Source of the DNA: Pseudomonadota bacterium
GTDB taxonomy: Bacteria; Pseudomonadota; Alphaproteobacteria; Rhizobiales; Hyphomicrobiaceae
DNA: 7,089 nucleotides
Assembly (NCBI GenBank): GCA_021813195.1
Contig: JAKALI010000208.1
Span: forward strand, 1 to 7,089
Reading direction: 5' to 3'
Position 1 is the first letter of the stretch. Each line of letters begins with the position of its first letter. The position numbers and the translations under genes were made by a program. Positions 7,088 through 7,089 of this stretch are shown here, piece after piece. The notes below the pieces were generated by a model. The model was not told the DNA's origin and did no database searches. It saw only the letters and a program-made list of their open reading frames with translations.

Positions 7088-7089
7088 AA

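Noticed and set aside
1..7089. A multi-gene novel system (defence, mobile element, biosynthetic cluster)
   Set aside because: One gene occupies about 97 percent of the window. I saw no transposase, integrase, attachment site, tRNA or partner gene.

Overview
The window is filled almost entirely by the 3' part of one giant plus-strand gene, which is open from the left edge to a TAG at 6903-6905. It encodes at least 2,300 residues of a secreted, tandem-repeat RTX adhesin. About fifteen all-beta, Ig/cadherin-like repeat domains of roughly 115-177 residues are followed by a short glycine/aspartate RTX nonapeptide block (6465-6626) and a C-terminal type I secretion signal (about 6612-6902). The layout matches the T1SS-143-repeat / VCA0849-type family of type I secretion system (T1SS) substrates. 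These proteins are exported in one step by an ABC transporter, a membrane-fusion protein and an outer-membrane TolC-like channel, and are thought to rigidify in extracellular calcium and mediate surface attachment or biofilm formation.

The source is probably a GC-rich Gram-negative bacterium: the DNA is GC-rich with strong G/C preference at third codon positions, and a T1SS substrate implies an outer membrane. An alphaproteobacterium is a plausible guess from overall style only; nothing here fixes the taxon.

Region by region: 1-92 is the tail of a repeat whose start lies outside the window. 93-4940 holds eleven repeats (called D2-D12 here) that fall by eye into three sub-types, A, B and C, arranged A-B, A-B-C, A-B-C, C, A and a divergent unit. 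4941-4979 is a Gly/Pro-rich hinge. 4980-6461 holds four more repeats (D13-D16), in which the acidic DxDGSE motif is mostly eroded. 6465-6902 is the RTX block and secretion signal.

The 184 bases after the stop contain no complete gene. They do contain a stop-free minus-strand frame whose TAA overlaps the adhesin's stop codon, a possible partial convergent gene, and two small inverted repeats. The protein's N-terminus (retention module or first repeats), its promoter, and the transporter genes expected nearby are not in the window. I see no multi-gene novel system; the points of interest are the internal architecture of the adhesin and its 3' junction.
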